Notes: generated from the letters alone by a model not told the origin. Positions 34,842 through 43,602 are shown, counted from the stretch's first letter. The stretch: 64,000 nt of DNA from Halomonas sp. BDJS001 (GCF_026104355.1 NZ_CP110535.1:1674001-1738000), one strand, 5' to 3'. A program made the numbers and translations.

Positions 34842-36116
34842 TCACGAGAACAGCGTGAGCGGCCACAGGGTGATAGCCGGAAAGGTAATGACCAGCAGCA
34901 TCACCAGGAGGTTTGCGAGCAGAAACGGTAGGGCGCCGCGGAAAATACGCCCAATCGAGAGGCCTGTGATGGATGAGCAGACGTTCAGGCACATGCCCAC
35001 CGGTGGCGTGACCAAGCCAATCGCCAGGCCACTAATCAACAGGACACCAAACTGCACAGGTGAAATATTGGCCAGGGCAAGCACCGGCAGCACCACTGGG
35101 GTAATCAGCAAAATCGCGGGGGTCACATCAATAAAGGTGCCGATCAGTAGCACGGCAGCTGCAATCACCAGCAGGAGCAATATCGGGGTAAGATCCAGCC
35201 CGCCTAAAAAGCCTGCCAACAGCTGGGGAATCTGTTCCATCGAGAGAATCCACACGTACAGCTGACTCATGGCGATAATGATCATCACCGTTGCACTGGT
35301 CATGACGGCAGAGCGAAACAGTGCAGGCAGTTCACGCAGTTTGAGGCTTTTAAATACCACCAAGGCCAGAAACAGCGCATAGCCCACGCCTAACGCGGCA
35401 GACTCAGTGGCCGTAGCAACACCGCCTACCACCGCACCCACTACAAACACGGGGATTAATAGCGCGAGTACCGCACGCTGAATCACCTGACGGCGCTGTT
35501 GAGGGTCTAATCCTGCGTGGGCACGGGGGTAGCCTTTCCGACCGGCCATTAGCGCAATGATGCCCATCATCAGCAGGCCAATGAGTAAACCGGGCACAAG
35601 GCTCGCCATAAACATGGTGCCGATAGACTGCTGCGCGGTAACGGCGTAGATCACCATGGGCACACTGGGAGGAATGATCATGCCCATGGTGGAGGAGGCT
35701 ACGGTAATACCGCTGGCGGTTTCGACGCTGTATCCCTTGCGTGCCATCTCCGGAATCATGGCGGAACCCACCGACGCCGTATCAGACACAGAAGAGCCCG
35801 ATATGCCGCCAAAGATCATTGAGGTCGAGATATTGACGTGCCCCAACCCACCTGGAAAACGGCCTACCAACATCAAACAGAAGTCGATCAAGCGCGCGGT
35901 AATGCCTGAGGCGTTCATCACCAGCCCCATCAAAATGAACAGCGGTAGGGCAATCATGGTGTACAGATCCATACCGGACAGTACCCGCTGGGGCAGCACG
36001 CCAATCAAGCCTGGCTGCATGATCAAAAAGTAGACCAACCCCGAAAGCCCTAGGGAATAGGCGATGGGCACCCCAATCAGCAACAGCACCATCAGGCTAA
36101 CAAGCAGTAAGATCAT
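34842..36116 (-). CDS. TRAP transporter large permease subunit (DctM family), uronate module 2
   Basis: The 424-residue, about 12-helix protein starts at ATG 36116, where ATGA overlaps the dctQ stop. A longer frame reaching 36236 lies inside dctQ and is rejected. Motifs LMGLVMNASGITARLIDF, GGISGSSVSDTASVGSAMIPEM, IPPSVPMVIYAV and GLVTPPVGMCLNV are typical of DctM. It is followed by kduI after 33 bp, so imported unsaturated uronate or 5-keto-4-deoxyuronate is the likely cargo. Confidence 0.93.
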   Translation of the reverse strand: MILLLVSLMVLLLIGVPIAYSLGLSGLVYFLIMQPGLIGVLPQRVLSGMDLYTMIALPLFILMGLVMNASGITARLIDFCLMLVGRFPGGLGHVNISTSMIFGGISGSSVSDTASVGSAMIPEMARKGYSVETASGITVASSTMGMIIPPSVPMVIYAVTAQQSIGTMFMASLVPGLLIGLLMMGIIALMAGRKGYPRAHAGLDPQQRRQVIQRAVLALLIPVFVVGAVVGGVATATESAALGVGYALFLALVVFKSLKLRELPALFRSAVMTSATVMIIIAMSQLYVWILSMEQIPQLLAGFLGGLDLTPILLLLVIAAAVLLIGTFIDVTPAILLITPVVLPVLALANISPVQFGVLLISGLAIGLVTPPVGMCLNVCSSITGLSIGRIFRGALPFLLANLLVMLLVITFPAITLWPLTLFS

Positions 36117-36655
36117 GCCTGGCCCTCCTGTGCGTCTTCTCGTTGAGCGGAGGGCCGCTCGCCACCCATTAGCACCGCCAAGGAAAATAGAATGACCAGT
36201 AGCGCGCCAATAGGGACACTGATTTGTACTACCCAATTAGGCACATCCAGCACGGCGGAGCGGAAGCGACCCACTTGGCCAATCCAGCTGATGCTGAGCC
36301 ATGCCAAATAGCCATTGAATAGCATCACGAGACAGTGGCGTAAGCGGTTCAGCCAGACGGCTATTGCCGTGGGCAGTGCATCCACCAGCACGCTGATACG
36401 AATATGCTCGCCGCGTAAAATGGCGACCGATGCCCCCAGTGCGGTGGAATATACAAATAGAAAGCGCATCACCTCTTCAGCACCGGCAAAGCCAATGCTG
36501 AATACGTAGCGTAATATCACCAGTGCCAAGCAGAGCAGGAAAACCGCCGCAATTAATGCGGCGATCAGATTTTCCAGCAGGCTAGCGAAGCGGCGCATTA
36601 CCCGCATCAAGGCGGTATCTTCCGCCATCGGCTGCGCCAGTGGAGGTGGATTCAT
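36113..36655 (-). CDS. TRAP transporter small permease subunit (DctQ family), uronate module 2
   Basis: The 180-residue, four-helix protein has the DctQ motif GAEEVMRFLFVYSTALGASVAILRGEHIRIS at about residues 58-88. It abuts dctP: the stop of dctP and the dctQ start share one base at 36655. It overlaps dctM by 4 bp. Unlike uronate module 1, no hairpin separates dctP from dctQ. Confidence 0.9.
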   Translation of the reverse strand: MNPPPLAQPMAEDTALMRVMRRFASLLENLIAALIAAVFLLCLALVILRYVFSIGFAGAEEVMRFLFVYSTALGASVAILRGEHIRISVLVDALPTAIAVWLNRLRHCLVMLFNGYLAWLSISWIGQVGRFRSAVLDVPNWVVQISVPIGALLVILFSLAVLMGGERPSAQREDAQEGQA

Positions 36656-37653
36656 TACTCCAATACCTCGGCTTGGTCGGTCAGCGCGAGCAGTTGCTCT
36701 AACTGCTCCTGGCTAAAGTCACCACGCTCAACAAAGTGCTCCCAGACAGGAACGACGGCATCTACGAAGCCTTGGCGGTGTTCGTCGGCGATGTCATTAA
36801 TGCTCATGTGCTCGCCCAGTGTTTCGAGGTAGTTGGCTTCAGAAGCTAGCCAAATTTCGTTGGAGCGGGTCATCGTTTCCTGAGCGACGTCGTCGACAAT
36901 CAACTGCAGCTCTTCAGGTAGCTGGTCGTACCACTGGGCGCTGATAAAGAAGGGATCAGGATGGATTTGCCAGTTCAGTAATGACATGTACTCCTGAGCT
37001 TCATGGAATTTCATATCGGCGATATTGGAGGGCGGGTTTTCTTGCCCATCGACCACGCCGGTGCGTAGCGCCATATAGGTTTCGGTGTAAGGCACTTGCT
37101 GGGGGGAGGCTCCCAGCGCTTCAAACGCCCGCAGTGTAGGGGCCAGTGGCGGGGTACGAATCTTCAAGCCACGGAGGTCATCCACTTGATTAACGGCGCG
37201 AACGTTATTGGTTAACTGGCGCATACCACCTGCAACGCCGGTCACCGGTATGTGCAACTGACTTTCACGTGCGCCTTCATTAATGGCCTGGCCAAGCTCA
37301 CCTTCCATAACGTCAATGGCCTGTTCTGGTGTGGTGAACAAGAACGGCATGGTATAGATCAGGTAGGCGGGGTTAGCTTGGGCAAACAAGCCACCGCGAT
37401 AGCCCTGAATAAGCCCCATTTGGACTTGCTGGAGTACATCCTCCTCCTTCCCCAGGGTGCCATTGAAATAGAGTTCGACGGCGATACGCCCATCACTGCG
37501 CTCTTCAAGTGCTTCTTTGAAGTAGCGCATGGACTCAGAGCGCGGCGCCTCATCGGTTTGCGAATGAGCGTACTTGAAGGTGAAATCGGCAGCTTGAAGC
37601 GATGTGGTGAAGCCAATCGCGAGGCTGGCCATCATTAAGTGAGTTAGGCGCAT
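36655..37653 (-). CDS. TRAP transporter substrate-binding protein (DctP family), uronate module 2
   Basis: The 332-residue periplasmic protein has a signal peptide ending about residue 21 (TTSLQA-ADF). GTLGKEEDVLQQVQMG and DLRGLKIRTPPLAP, with the carboxylate-binding arginine, are DctP marks, as is VDGQENPPSNI. GGAG lies 8 nt ahead of the ATG. It leads a probable six-gene operon dctPQM-kduI-kduD-iclR. The ligand is probably a mono-uronate related to the Kdu pathway. Confidence 0.92.
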   Translation of the reverse strand: MRLTHLMMASLAIGFTTSLQAADFTFKYAHSQTDEAPRSESMRYFKEALEERSDGRIAVELYFNGTLGKEEDVLQQVQMGLIQGYRGGLFAQANPAYLIYTMPFLFTTPEQAIDVMEGELGQAINEGARESQLHIPVTGVAGGMRQLTNNVRAVNQVDDLRGLKIRTPPLAPTLRAFEALGASPQQVPYTETYMALRTGVVDGQENPPSNIADMKFHEAQEYMSLLNWQIHPDPFFISAQWYDQLPEELQLIVDDVAQETMTRSNEIWLASEANYLETLGEHMSINDIADEHRQGFVDAVVPVWEHFVERGDFSQEQLEQLLALTDQAEVLE

Positions 37654-37721
37654 GGAAGGTTCTCCGTTTTATTGTGATGTTTTTGTTGCGATGCGATGTT
37701 TGTGATGCGATGGTTGTTTTC

Positions 37722-37750
37722 TCAAATATAAAATCTGTTTTTATATTTGA
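37722..37750. promoter_or_regulatory. Perfect 12-bp inverted repeat upstream of the second TRAP operon (candidate KdgR/IclR site)
   Basis: TCAAATATAAAA and TTTTATATTTGA form a perfect 12-bp inverted repeat with a 5-nt spacer, 69 bp upstream of dctP. The A-rich left and T-rich right arms recall the layout of enterobacterial KdgR boxes. The IclR regulator at the end of the operon is the likely ligand. The rest of the 305-bp gap (37654-37958) shows only a loose GATGCGATG-type repetition next to the site. Confidence 0.55.
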
Positions 37751-37958
37751 TGCAAGGCCAAGCTTAACGTCATTCCTGTGTAGGTCAATGCTTGGGCTAT
37801 GCGACATTGGTCGCGATGCGTATTTTCGGTACAGAGAAAGAGAGGGGGGTTATAAGCACGCAGGCGGTATCGTCGGCAGGCACGAAAAACATGCCTGTCG
37901 AGAGCGGACCTTGGAGAGTTGCTTAGCGGCGGTTAATTAGTTAACCAAGCAACCGCGA

Positions 37959-38627
37959 TCAGAAGTGTAGGCGCGCAATGGCGGCGGGAAGCTCGCTGGC
38001 ATGGTGGATACCAATCGCCCCTTCGGGGGTGAGCTCTTCATTAGGGAAGTGGTTGAGGTGAATCACGTGCATGCCCGCCGCCAAGCCAGCTTCCACGCCT
38101 ACCGCCGCATCATCGATCACTACGCATTGCTGAGGGGCATGGCCCATAGCGGCGGCGGCCTTACGATATAGCTCGGGGTCGGGTTTCCAGACGTTAAGGG
38201 TATAGGCGCTAAATAGCTTGTCGGCAAAATGGTGGCCAAGCTCGGTGCTCTCCAGTGCACAGCGAATTTTGCGCTCGGGGCCATTTGAGACCACGGCCTT
38301 GGGGTGGCTGCTTAACTGTTCCAGCGCGGCGACCATACCAGGAATCGCCACCAGTTCGGCACGCATACGAGCTTCCATACGCGCTCGCATACCTGCCTCA
38401 AGCTGTGGAAAGGCGTCTTCTGCCAACGCCTGGAAGCGCTTTTCCAGAGTTTGTACGATAGTCTGGAAACGTACCCCGCGAAACTCATCCATATATTGCC
38501 GTGCTGAGAAAGGTAAACCGAATTCGGGCAGAATCTCGCCCATTACCTCGGCAAGCAGTATTTCGCTATCCACCAGGGTGCCATCGCAGTCAAACAGTAG
38601 GCAGAGAGGCGCGGCGGTGTGCTTCAT
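37959..38627 (-). CDS. HAD superfamily hydrolase (subfamily IA phosphatase)
   Basis: The 222-residue protein has HAD motif I LLFDCDGTLVDSE (about 9-21), motif II VSNGPERK, and motifs III/IV KPDPELYRKAAAAMG and CVVIDDAAVGVEAGLAAGM, with an alpha-helical C1 cap. It resembles YieH/YqaB/beta-phosphoglucomutase-like phosphatases acting on small phosphosugars or 6-phosphogluconate. Its start overlaps the stop of the 2-hydroxyacid dehydrogenase gene by 4 bp. In this uronate cluster it might remove stray phosphorylated sugars; the substrate is unknown. Confidence 0.87.
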   Translation of the reverse strand: MKHTAAPLCLLFDCDGTLVDSEILLAEVMGEILPEFGLPFSARQYMDEFRGVRFQTIVQTLEKRFQALAEDAFPQLEAGMRARMEARMRAELVAIPGMVAALEQLSSHPKAVVSNGPERKIRCALESTELGHHFADKLFSAYTLNVWKPDPELYRKAAAAMGHAPQQCVVIDDAAVGVEAGLAAGMHVIHLNHFPNEELTPEGAIGIHHASELPAAIARLHF

Positions 38628-39598
38628 TGATAGGTTTCCTCGTTGACTAAGCTGATAGGGCGTTCACCCTGGAGCGCCAGGCGGATATTGTCCACCGCCC
38701 GTTGGGCCATGGCGTCACGGGTTTCATGGGTGGCAGAGCCGATATGGGGCAGGGCGACCACATTAGGCATCTGCGGCAGTGGGGATGAGGCGGGTAGCGG
38801 CTCCTGCTCGAATACATCCAGCCCGGCGGCTTGAATAACGCCCTTTTCCAGGGCGTGTATCAACGCGCTTTCATCGACCACTTTACCGCGAGCAATATTG
38901 ATAAAAATGCTGGAAGGCTTCATCAGCGCGAACTCTTGGGCGCCGATCAAACGTTCGGTTTCGGCGGTAAGCGGCACAGTGACACAGACAAAATCGGCCT
39001 CGGCCAACAGCTCGTTGAGTTCGCGGCGCTGGGCTCCCAGTTCTTTTTCCAGGGTAGGCTTAGGGGAGGCGTTGGAGTAGAGTACCCGCATGCCAAAGCC
39101 CAGGGCCCCGCGCCTGGCAACGGCCTGGCCAATACGGCCAAATCCCACCATGCCCAGGGTTTTGCCATGTATATCGCTGCCAAACAACGCCGGGCCAATA
39201 CTCGCCTGCCACTTGTCTGCTTTGACCCACTCGGCTAATTCAACCACTCGTCGCGCGGTGGTCATAATGAGTGCAAAACCGGTATCGGCGGTGGTTTCGG
39301 TCAGCACATCCGGCGTATTGCACAGCATAATGCCGCGCTTGGTCAGTTCACCAACCGGGATGTTGTCGTAGCCAACCGAGATGGTGGCAATGACGTTCAG
39401 GTTTGGCGCTGCGTCCAGCAACTGGGGGGTAATCGCCAGGCCAGAGCCAATAATGCCGTGTGCCTCCGCTAACAGAGCGCGATTTTCAGGGGCATCAAGG
39501 GCGGTGGTTTTCGGCAGTACAGCCACTTCAAACAGATCGCGAAGCTCAGCCAACTGAGCATCGCTGAGTCGTCCTTGAACCACTAGGCGTTTTTTCAT
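38624..39598 (-). CDS. D-2-hydroxyacid dehydrogenase, glyoxylate/hydroxypyruvate/2-ketogluconate reductase type
   Basis: The 324-residue NAD(P)H-dependent enzyme has GFGRIGQAVARR as nucleotide loop (about 152-163). The catalytic set is Arg in NIARGKVVDE, Glu in DVFEQEPLP and His in LPHIGSATHETRD. The sequence is close to GhrB/TkrA-type reductases, which act on glyoxylate, hydroxypyruvate or 2-ketogluconate. It starts with AAGGAG 6 nt upstream and is translationally coupled to the HAD gene. In the KDG cluster a 2-keto-aldonate substrate is attractive but unproven. Confidence 0.88.
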   Translation of the reverse strand: MKKRLVVQGRLSDAQLAELRDLFEVAVLPKTTALDAPENRALLAEAHGIIGSGLAITPQLLDAAPNLNVIATISVGYDNIPVGELTKRGIMLCNTPDVLTETTADTGFALIMTTARRVVELAEWVKADKWQASIGPALFGSDIHGKTLGMVGFGRIGQAVARRGALGFGMRVLYSNASPKPTLEKELGAQRRELNELLAEADFVCVTVPLTAETERLIGAQEFALMKPSSIFINIARGKVVDESALIHALEKGVIQAAGLDVFEQEPLPASSPLPQMPNVVALPHIGSATHETRDAMAQRAVDNIRLALQGERPISLVNEETYQ

Positions 39599-39674
39599 TG
39601 TTATCTCCTTGGTGAAAATCCTGTTATGGAAAGCCTGTCATTAAACTCCAGCTAATAAAAGCAAGGGAGGTACA

Positions 39675-40658
39675 TCAGGCTGGGTAGAGCTCGGCTTCAA
39701 GCGCTTGTAGACGTTCGCGATTTGGTAGGCCTTCCATATCTCCCACCACCTGGATAGCCTGGGCGCCAATTAAGTTGCCGCGTTGGGCTGCCTGGCGAGC
39801 CGTACCACCGTCCAGCAGCGCACTGATGACACCGACGGCAAAACCATCTCCTGCACCGACGGTGTCCACCACCTCAGCGACAGGGCAGCCGGTCACCGTA
39901 AAGCTCTCTTCTTGTCCATCCAGGTTGCCACGGTAATAGCTGCCTTCCGGCCCCAGCTTGATGATCACTGCGGAAGCGCCTTGATCCAGATAATAGCCTG
40001 CTATGTCGTAAGGCGTCTTTTGCCCGGTGAGCAGTTGGCCCTCGGAAAGCCCTGGTAGAACCCAGTCGGCAAGGCTGGCGAGCTCATTAAGGGTCGAGCG
40101 CATTACGTTTTCGCTGGGCCAAAGTGACGGCCGCAAATTGGGGTCAAAGGAGATGGTAGCGCCGTGGGCGCGGGCCTGTTCCATCAAGTGATGGCTAAGC
40201 TGGCAGGCGCTCTCAGATAACGCCGGAGTAATGCCCGTTGCGTGAAGGTGGTTCAGCGCCTGAAAGTCGACATTTCGGGCATCGTCAATAGTGAGATGGC
40301 TGGCGGCACTGCCACGTCTGAAATATTCGACTCGCGGGTCGGCGCCGTCCTGGGCGCGCTCTTTAAAGAGCAGCCCGGTGGGGTGCTCTGAATCGGCATG
40401 AATATAGCGGTCATCGATACCTTCTGCCGTTAAAGCCGCCTGGATAAACTCGCCGAAGCTATCGGTGCCCACTCGGCTTAACCAGCCCACGTGAAAACCC
40501 AGCCTTGAGAGGCCGATAGCGACATTGTTATCGGCACCGGCCAAGCGCCGGTGAAAATGCTCAATGCTGGATAAACCGCCCGGCGTTTCCGCCACAAACA
40601 TGGCCATGGCTTCGCCAAAGGTAAGAATTTCGGGTGGGCTGGAAATAGGGTGGGGCAT
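39675..40658 (-). CDS. kdgK: 2-keto-3-deoxygluconate kinase (PfkB family)
   Basis: KdgK phosphorylates KDG to KDPG with ATP. PfkB motif 1 is LAGADNNVAIGLSRLGF and motif 2 is DTVGAGDGFAVGVISALL with the catalytic Asp. TFGEAMAMFVAE at the N terminus is typical of KdgK. The start is taken at ATG 40658, 8 nt after GAGAG; ATG 40664 is also possible, and a longer frame to 40721 would cover the operator at 40705. Both uronate routes of this window converge on this enzyme. Control by the adjacent LacI protein is likely. Confidence 0.9.
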   Translation of the reverse strand: MPHPISSPPEILTFGEAMAMFVAETPGGLSSIEHFHRRLAGADNNVAIGLSRLGFHVGWLSRVGTDSFGEFIQAALTAEGIDDRYIHADSEHPTGLLFKERAQDGADPRVEYFRRGSAASHLTIDDARNVDFQALNHLHATGITPALSESACQLSHHLMEQARAHGATISFDPNLRPSLWPSENVMRSTLNELASLADWVLPGLSEGQLLTGQKTPYDIAGYYLDQGASAVIIKLGPEGSYYRGNLDGQEESFTVTGCPVAEVVDTVGAGDGFAVGVISALLDGGTARQAAQRGNLIGAQAIQVVGDMEGLPNRERLQALEAELYPA

Positions 40659-40704
40659 GCTCATTACTCTCTTTATGCTGTCTTTGTGCTGTTTATTATC
40701 ATTC

Positions 40705-40722
40705 AATGGGAACGATACCATT
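40705..40722. promoter_or_regulatory. LacI-type operator upstream of kdgK
   Basis: AATGGGAACGATACCATT lies 46 bp upstream of the kdgK ATG. Its reverse complement, AATGGTATCGTTCCCATT, matches 16 of 18 positions of the site at 41786-41803 ahead of the LacI gene. Confidence 0.72.
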
Positions 40723-40754
40723 TTTGCGACTCTTTTCTAGCGGTGACTTAAAAA

Positions 40755-41771
40755 TTAGCGCTGGGTAGAGCCTCGTTCAATCAGGGTGGGGGCAAAACTT
40801 AGCGTGGTCGGCAGCGCCGATGTATGTGGCGCAATGCGATGCATTAAGCACTCAACCGCCGTTTTGCCGATCACATCGGTGGGCTGGGCAAGCGTGGTAA
40901 TACCGGGAGGCACCAAGGCGCACCAATCGAGCTCATCAATTCCCATCAAGCCTACCTTGCCAAGCGGTAAGCCCAACTGCTGAAAAAGGCGAGTGACCGC
41001 TAGGGTGGCATTGCCGTTACCACACAAAACGGCACAAGCGTGCTGTTGTTGGGCGGTTAAAAAGTCGCTTAGCGTTTGCTGCGATGCCTTGTCGTTGGCG
41101 GTGGCAAGCAGCAATGTCGCTTGATGCAGGCCTCGCTGTTCGGCAGCTTGGTGAAATCGCGACAAACGCCTTTGTCGCGTGCTTGACCGCTCTGGCGCTT
41201 CGCTAACATACAGCACGGCTTGGTAGCCCTGGACGCACAAGTGTTCGAGCGCCATATCAATGGCCAGGTGGTTATCGAGTCCAACCACTTCTGCTTGCAC
41301 ATGGTCGACTTCCCGATCCAGCAGCACGATAGGGGTACCCTGGCGGGTAAAGGTGTGCAGCTGGCGCTCGGGGCTGCCGGAGGCATTCACCACCAGCCCT
41401 TCCACTTGGTACGCACCAAGGAGGTCTAAGTGCTGGTGCTCCTGGCCCGGGTCATTGTCGGTATTACACACCACCAGCGAGTAGCCGTATTGGCGGCACG
41501 CTTGCTCGACACCGTGAGTGATGGCAACGGAAAATGGGTTGCGGATATCGGCAACTAACATGCCTATTAATTTAGAGCGGCCCCCTTTTAGCCCGCGTGC
41601 CATTTGATTCGGCTGGTAGCCAAGGGTGCCTGCCGCATGGGCGATGCGCGCCTGAAGAGAGGGCGAGAGCCGGTCTCGCTCTTCGCCAAAATAGCGCGAT
41701 ACGCTGGTTTTAGAGGCACCCGCGAGGCGGGCTACTTCAATAATGGTGGAACGGCGGGAGATCGAAGGCAT
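40755..41771 (-). CDS. LacI family transcriptional regulator of kdgK
   Basis: The 338-residue protein has a LacI HTH (about 8-55, STIIEVARLAGASKTSVSRYF, then the hinge region YQPNQMARGLKGGRS) and a periplasmic-binding-like effector domain (about 65-335). Members called KdgR or GntR in this family sense gluconate, KDG or their phosphates. Near-identical operators precede this gene (41786) and kdgK (40705), which implies autoregulation and control of kdgK. It starts with an ATG 14 bp from its own operator, on the minus strand. Confidence 0.9.
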   Translation of the reverse strand: MPSISRRSTIIEVARLAGASKTSVSRYFGEERDRLSPSLQARIAHAAGTLGYQPNQMARGLKGGRSKLIGMLVADIRNPFSVAITHGVEQACRQYGYSLVVCNTDNDPGQEHQHLDLLGAYQVEGLVVNASGSPERQLHTFTRQGTPIVLLDREVDHVQAEVVGLDNHLAIDMALEHLCVQGYQAVLYVSEAPERSSTRQRRLSRFHQAAEQRGLHQATLLLATANDKASQQTLSDFLTAQQQHACAVLCGNGNATLAVTRLFQQLGLPLGKVGLMGIDELDWCALVPPGITTLAQPTDVIGKTAVECLMHRIAPHTSALPTTLSFAPTLIERGSTQR

Positions 41772-41785
41772 AAACCACTTAAGGT

Positions 41786-41803
41786 AATGGTATCGGTTCC
41801 ATT
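41786..41803. promoter_or_regulatory. LacI-type operator upstream of the LacI gene
   Basis: AATGGTATCGGTTCCATT is a half-symmetric site directly ahead of the regulator's start. Sixteen of 18 bases are shared with the kdgK site. Confidence 0.72.
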
Positions 41804-41871
41804 TTGAGCAATCCTATATGGCTTAGCAACGACTTTTGAGAATAGTTGTCGTTGAGCACGGTTAAGCCTCG

Positions 41872-43602
41872 TTATGCTTTTTTCATGCTCACATTGTAAT
41901 CGCTTGGATTAACCGTGCCTTCTAGTCGCCCAATCTGGTTAAAATCGTTACTAGACAGCACTGTATCAATGGAAGTGTCCTTAAAAGCCAAATTTTTAAC
42001 AACGTCTACTTTGCAAGGCATCCCCTTTGCATCTACATCTACAATCCAGGCTAGAAAACCGTTTGAAAACCTAGCCAGGCTACCGATAGGGTAGAGGCCA
42101 AAGTGTTGGATATATTCAACCAGCAATGACTTTTCATACGCCTCAGGGCGGCTATTGACCCACCGGTAGGCATCCAGAGGTTGCTGTGGGTGCTGTCCAT
42201 TGCGTTCATGGGTCAGCTTGTTGATTATTTTGATAACACTCATTAAACGGACAACGTCTGATAACGCTTCTGCCTGTATGCTCTTGGGGTAGCCGCTGCC
42301 ATCAAGCCGCTCGTTTGCATTGAGAATAATGTCGCTGCACGTTGGGCTGGGTGTCCAGTCAAGAGCCGAAAGTTTTTTGCTAAGGGCATCTACATGCTGC
42401 TTGAGTATCTCCGCGTGTGACGGCGACATGTGGATTTTCAGTGAGGGTAACTGTTCACTAATGAGTAGTGGTTTACCCATGGTATGAAGTAAGGCGCCCG
42501 CTACTGCCTCCCGCGTTTTGTAGGCATAAGGGTCACGGCTAATCAGCATCATGGCGAGCTGGCTAGCGACTTGGGTAGCGTGGCGTACCCACTCTGGCTC
42601 ATCGTGCAAATACGTTAGCGCATACTGTAGGGCTTTGAGGTCATGGTTGACCATATACAGAATGCTATCTACACACTCATATAAAATTTCATCGGGTAAT
42701 AAATGTTTATTTTTCATAAACATCAACATGATTTGGAGCTGCTGAGCTATTTCGAGTACACCCCGCAGTAAGGGCGGATGCTGGGCACTTACAAGTTGAT
42801 CATGCTCTTCTTGATGCTGCATTTTTTTCTCTTGCGCATTGGCTATAAACAGTTTTGACCTTGCCCTTGAGCTATGCTGCGTGCCCGAGCGTAGAGCGGC
42901 TTCGAATTCAGCTTCAGAAACGTAATGGAAGAGCGTTTCCATTGAAGCCGGGCTCATATCAAGGAACTCTATGCCAACGGCGGCATGGCCGTGATGGCCA
43001 AACGGGCGCATATGACGTATGCGTCCTTGGGTATTAAATGCCTCTCCATTTGGAAATTTTAGCGTTACCCTTGGCAGTAGCTGATCCACAGCAAGCGCAA
43101 TGCTATCTTCGAGACGCACATCCACCATACAGCCGCCCACAGAAAGGTTACGCACTTTTCCCTCAATATTGAGCTCGTGGGCAAACACTTCGAGATAAAC
43201 ACGGGCGTGCATGCCAAGCACGAAAGGGACTCTCAGGGCACCACGGTTATCGGAAGAAAAGATGGAATTGGGTAGTTGGCACTCTAGATGGTAAGTATGG
43301 GTGCCTATTTGAATGATATGAGCAGGAACATGCTCAATATTATAAATTTCTTCAGCATCATGCCCATGTCGCGAAGTCTCTATATCAAACGAGATGGTAT
43401 CGTTATTTAGGTAAGGAGAGAGCGAAAGGCCCGCGTACTGTATCTCTAAGGTGATTTTTCTATTATCGGGCTCAACTTTAATCGCTGTCGCCTCAATGGA
43501 TTGAGCAGCTTCCTTAGAAAAAATCGTAATGGTGTGTTCTTTATTGAACAGCGATTTAATTATTTGGCTGATAGTATTTTGAGTGGTTGTGTCAATAAGC
43601 AT
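41872..43602 (-). CDS. PilZ-domain protein with degenerate HD-GYP domain
   Basis: The 576-residue protein has an N-terminal YcgR-like region (1-115), then a PilZ domain with both cyclic-di-GMP motifs intact: R120-x3-R124 and N152-x-S154-x2-G157. Its C-terminal half follows the HD-GYP pattern, but key metal ligands are gone. The HD pair is H373-T374 (LLHTMGK). The later HHE is N428-A429-N430-E431, followed by an intact RLDGSGYP (432-439). The HD-GYP part is thus probably inactive as a phosphodiesterase, and the protein may be a cyclic-di-GMP effector that signals by protein contact. It is monocistronic and flanked by long AT-rich DNA. Confidence 0.85.
   Translation of the reverse strand: MLIDTTTQNTISQIIKSLFNKEHTITIFSKEAAQSIEATAIKVEPDNRKITLEIQYAGLSLSPYLNNDTISFDIETSRHGHDAEEIYNIEHVPAHIIQIGTHTYHLECQLPNSIFSSDNRGALRVPFVLGMHARVYLEVFAHELNIEGKVRNLSVGGCMVDVRLEDSIALAVDQLLPRVTLKFPNGEAFNTQGRIRHMRPFGHHGHAAVGIEFLDMSPASMETLFHYVSEAEFEAALRSGTQHSSRARSKLFIANAQEKKMQHQEEHDQLVSAQHPPLLRGVLEIAQQLQIMLMFMKNKHLLPDEILYECVDSILYMVNHDLKALQYALTYLHDEPEWVRHATQVASQLAMMLISRDPYAYKTREAVAGALLHTMGKPLLISEQLPSLKIHMSPSHAEILKQHVDALSKKLSALDWTPSPTCSDIILNANERLDGSGYPKSIQAEALSDVVRLMSVIKIINKLTHERNGQHPQQPLDAYRWVNSRPEAYEKSLLVEYIQHFGLYPIGSLARFSNGFLAWIVDVDAKGMPCKVDVVKNLAFKDTSIDTVLSSNDFNQIGRLEGTVNPSDYNVSMKKA

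Noticed and set aside
36117..36236. 40-codon N-terminal extension of the second DctM
   Set aside because: It lies within dctQ and has no likeness to the family; ATGA at 36116 is the normal start.
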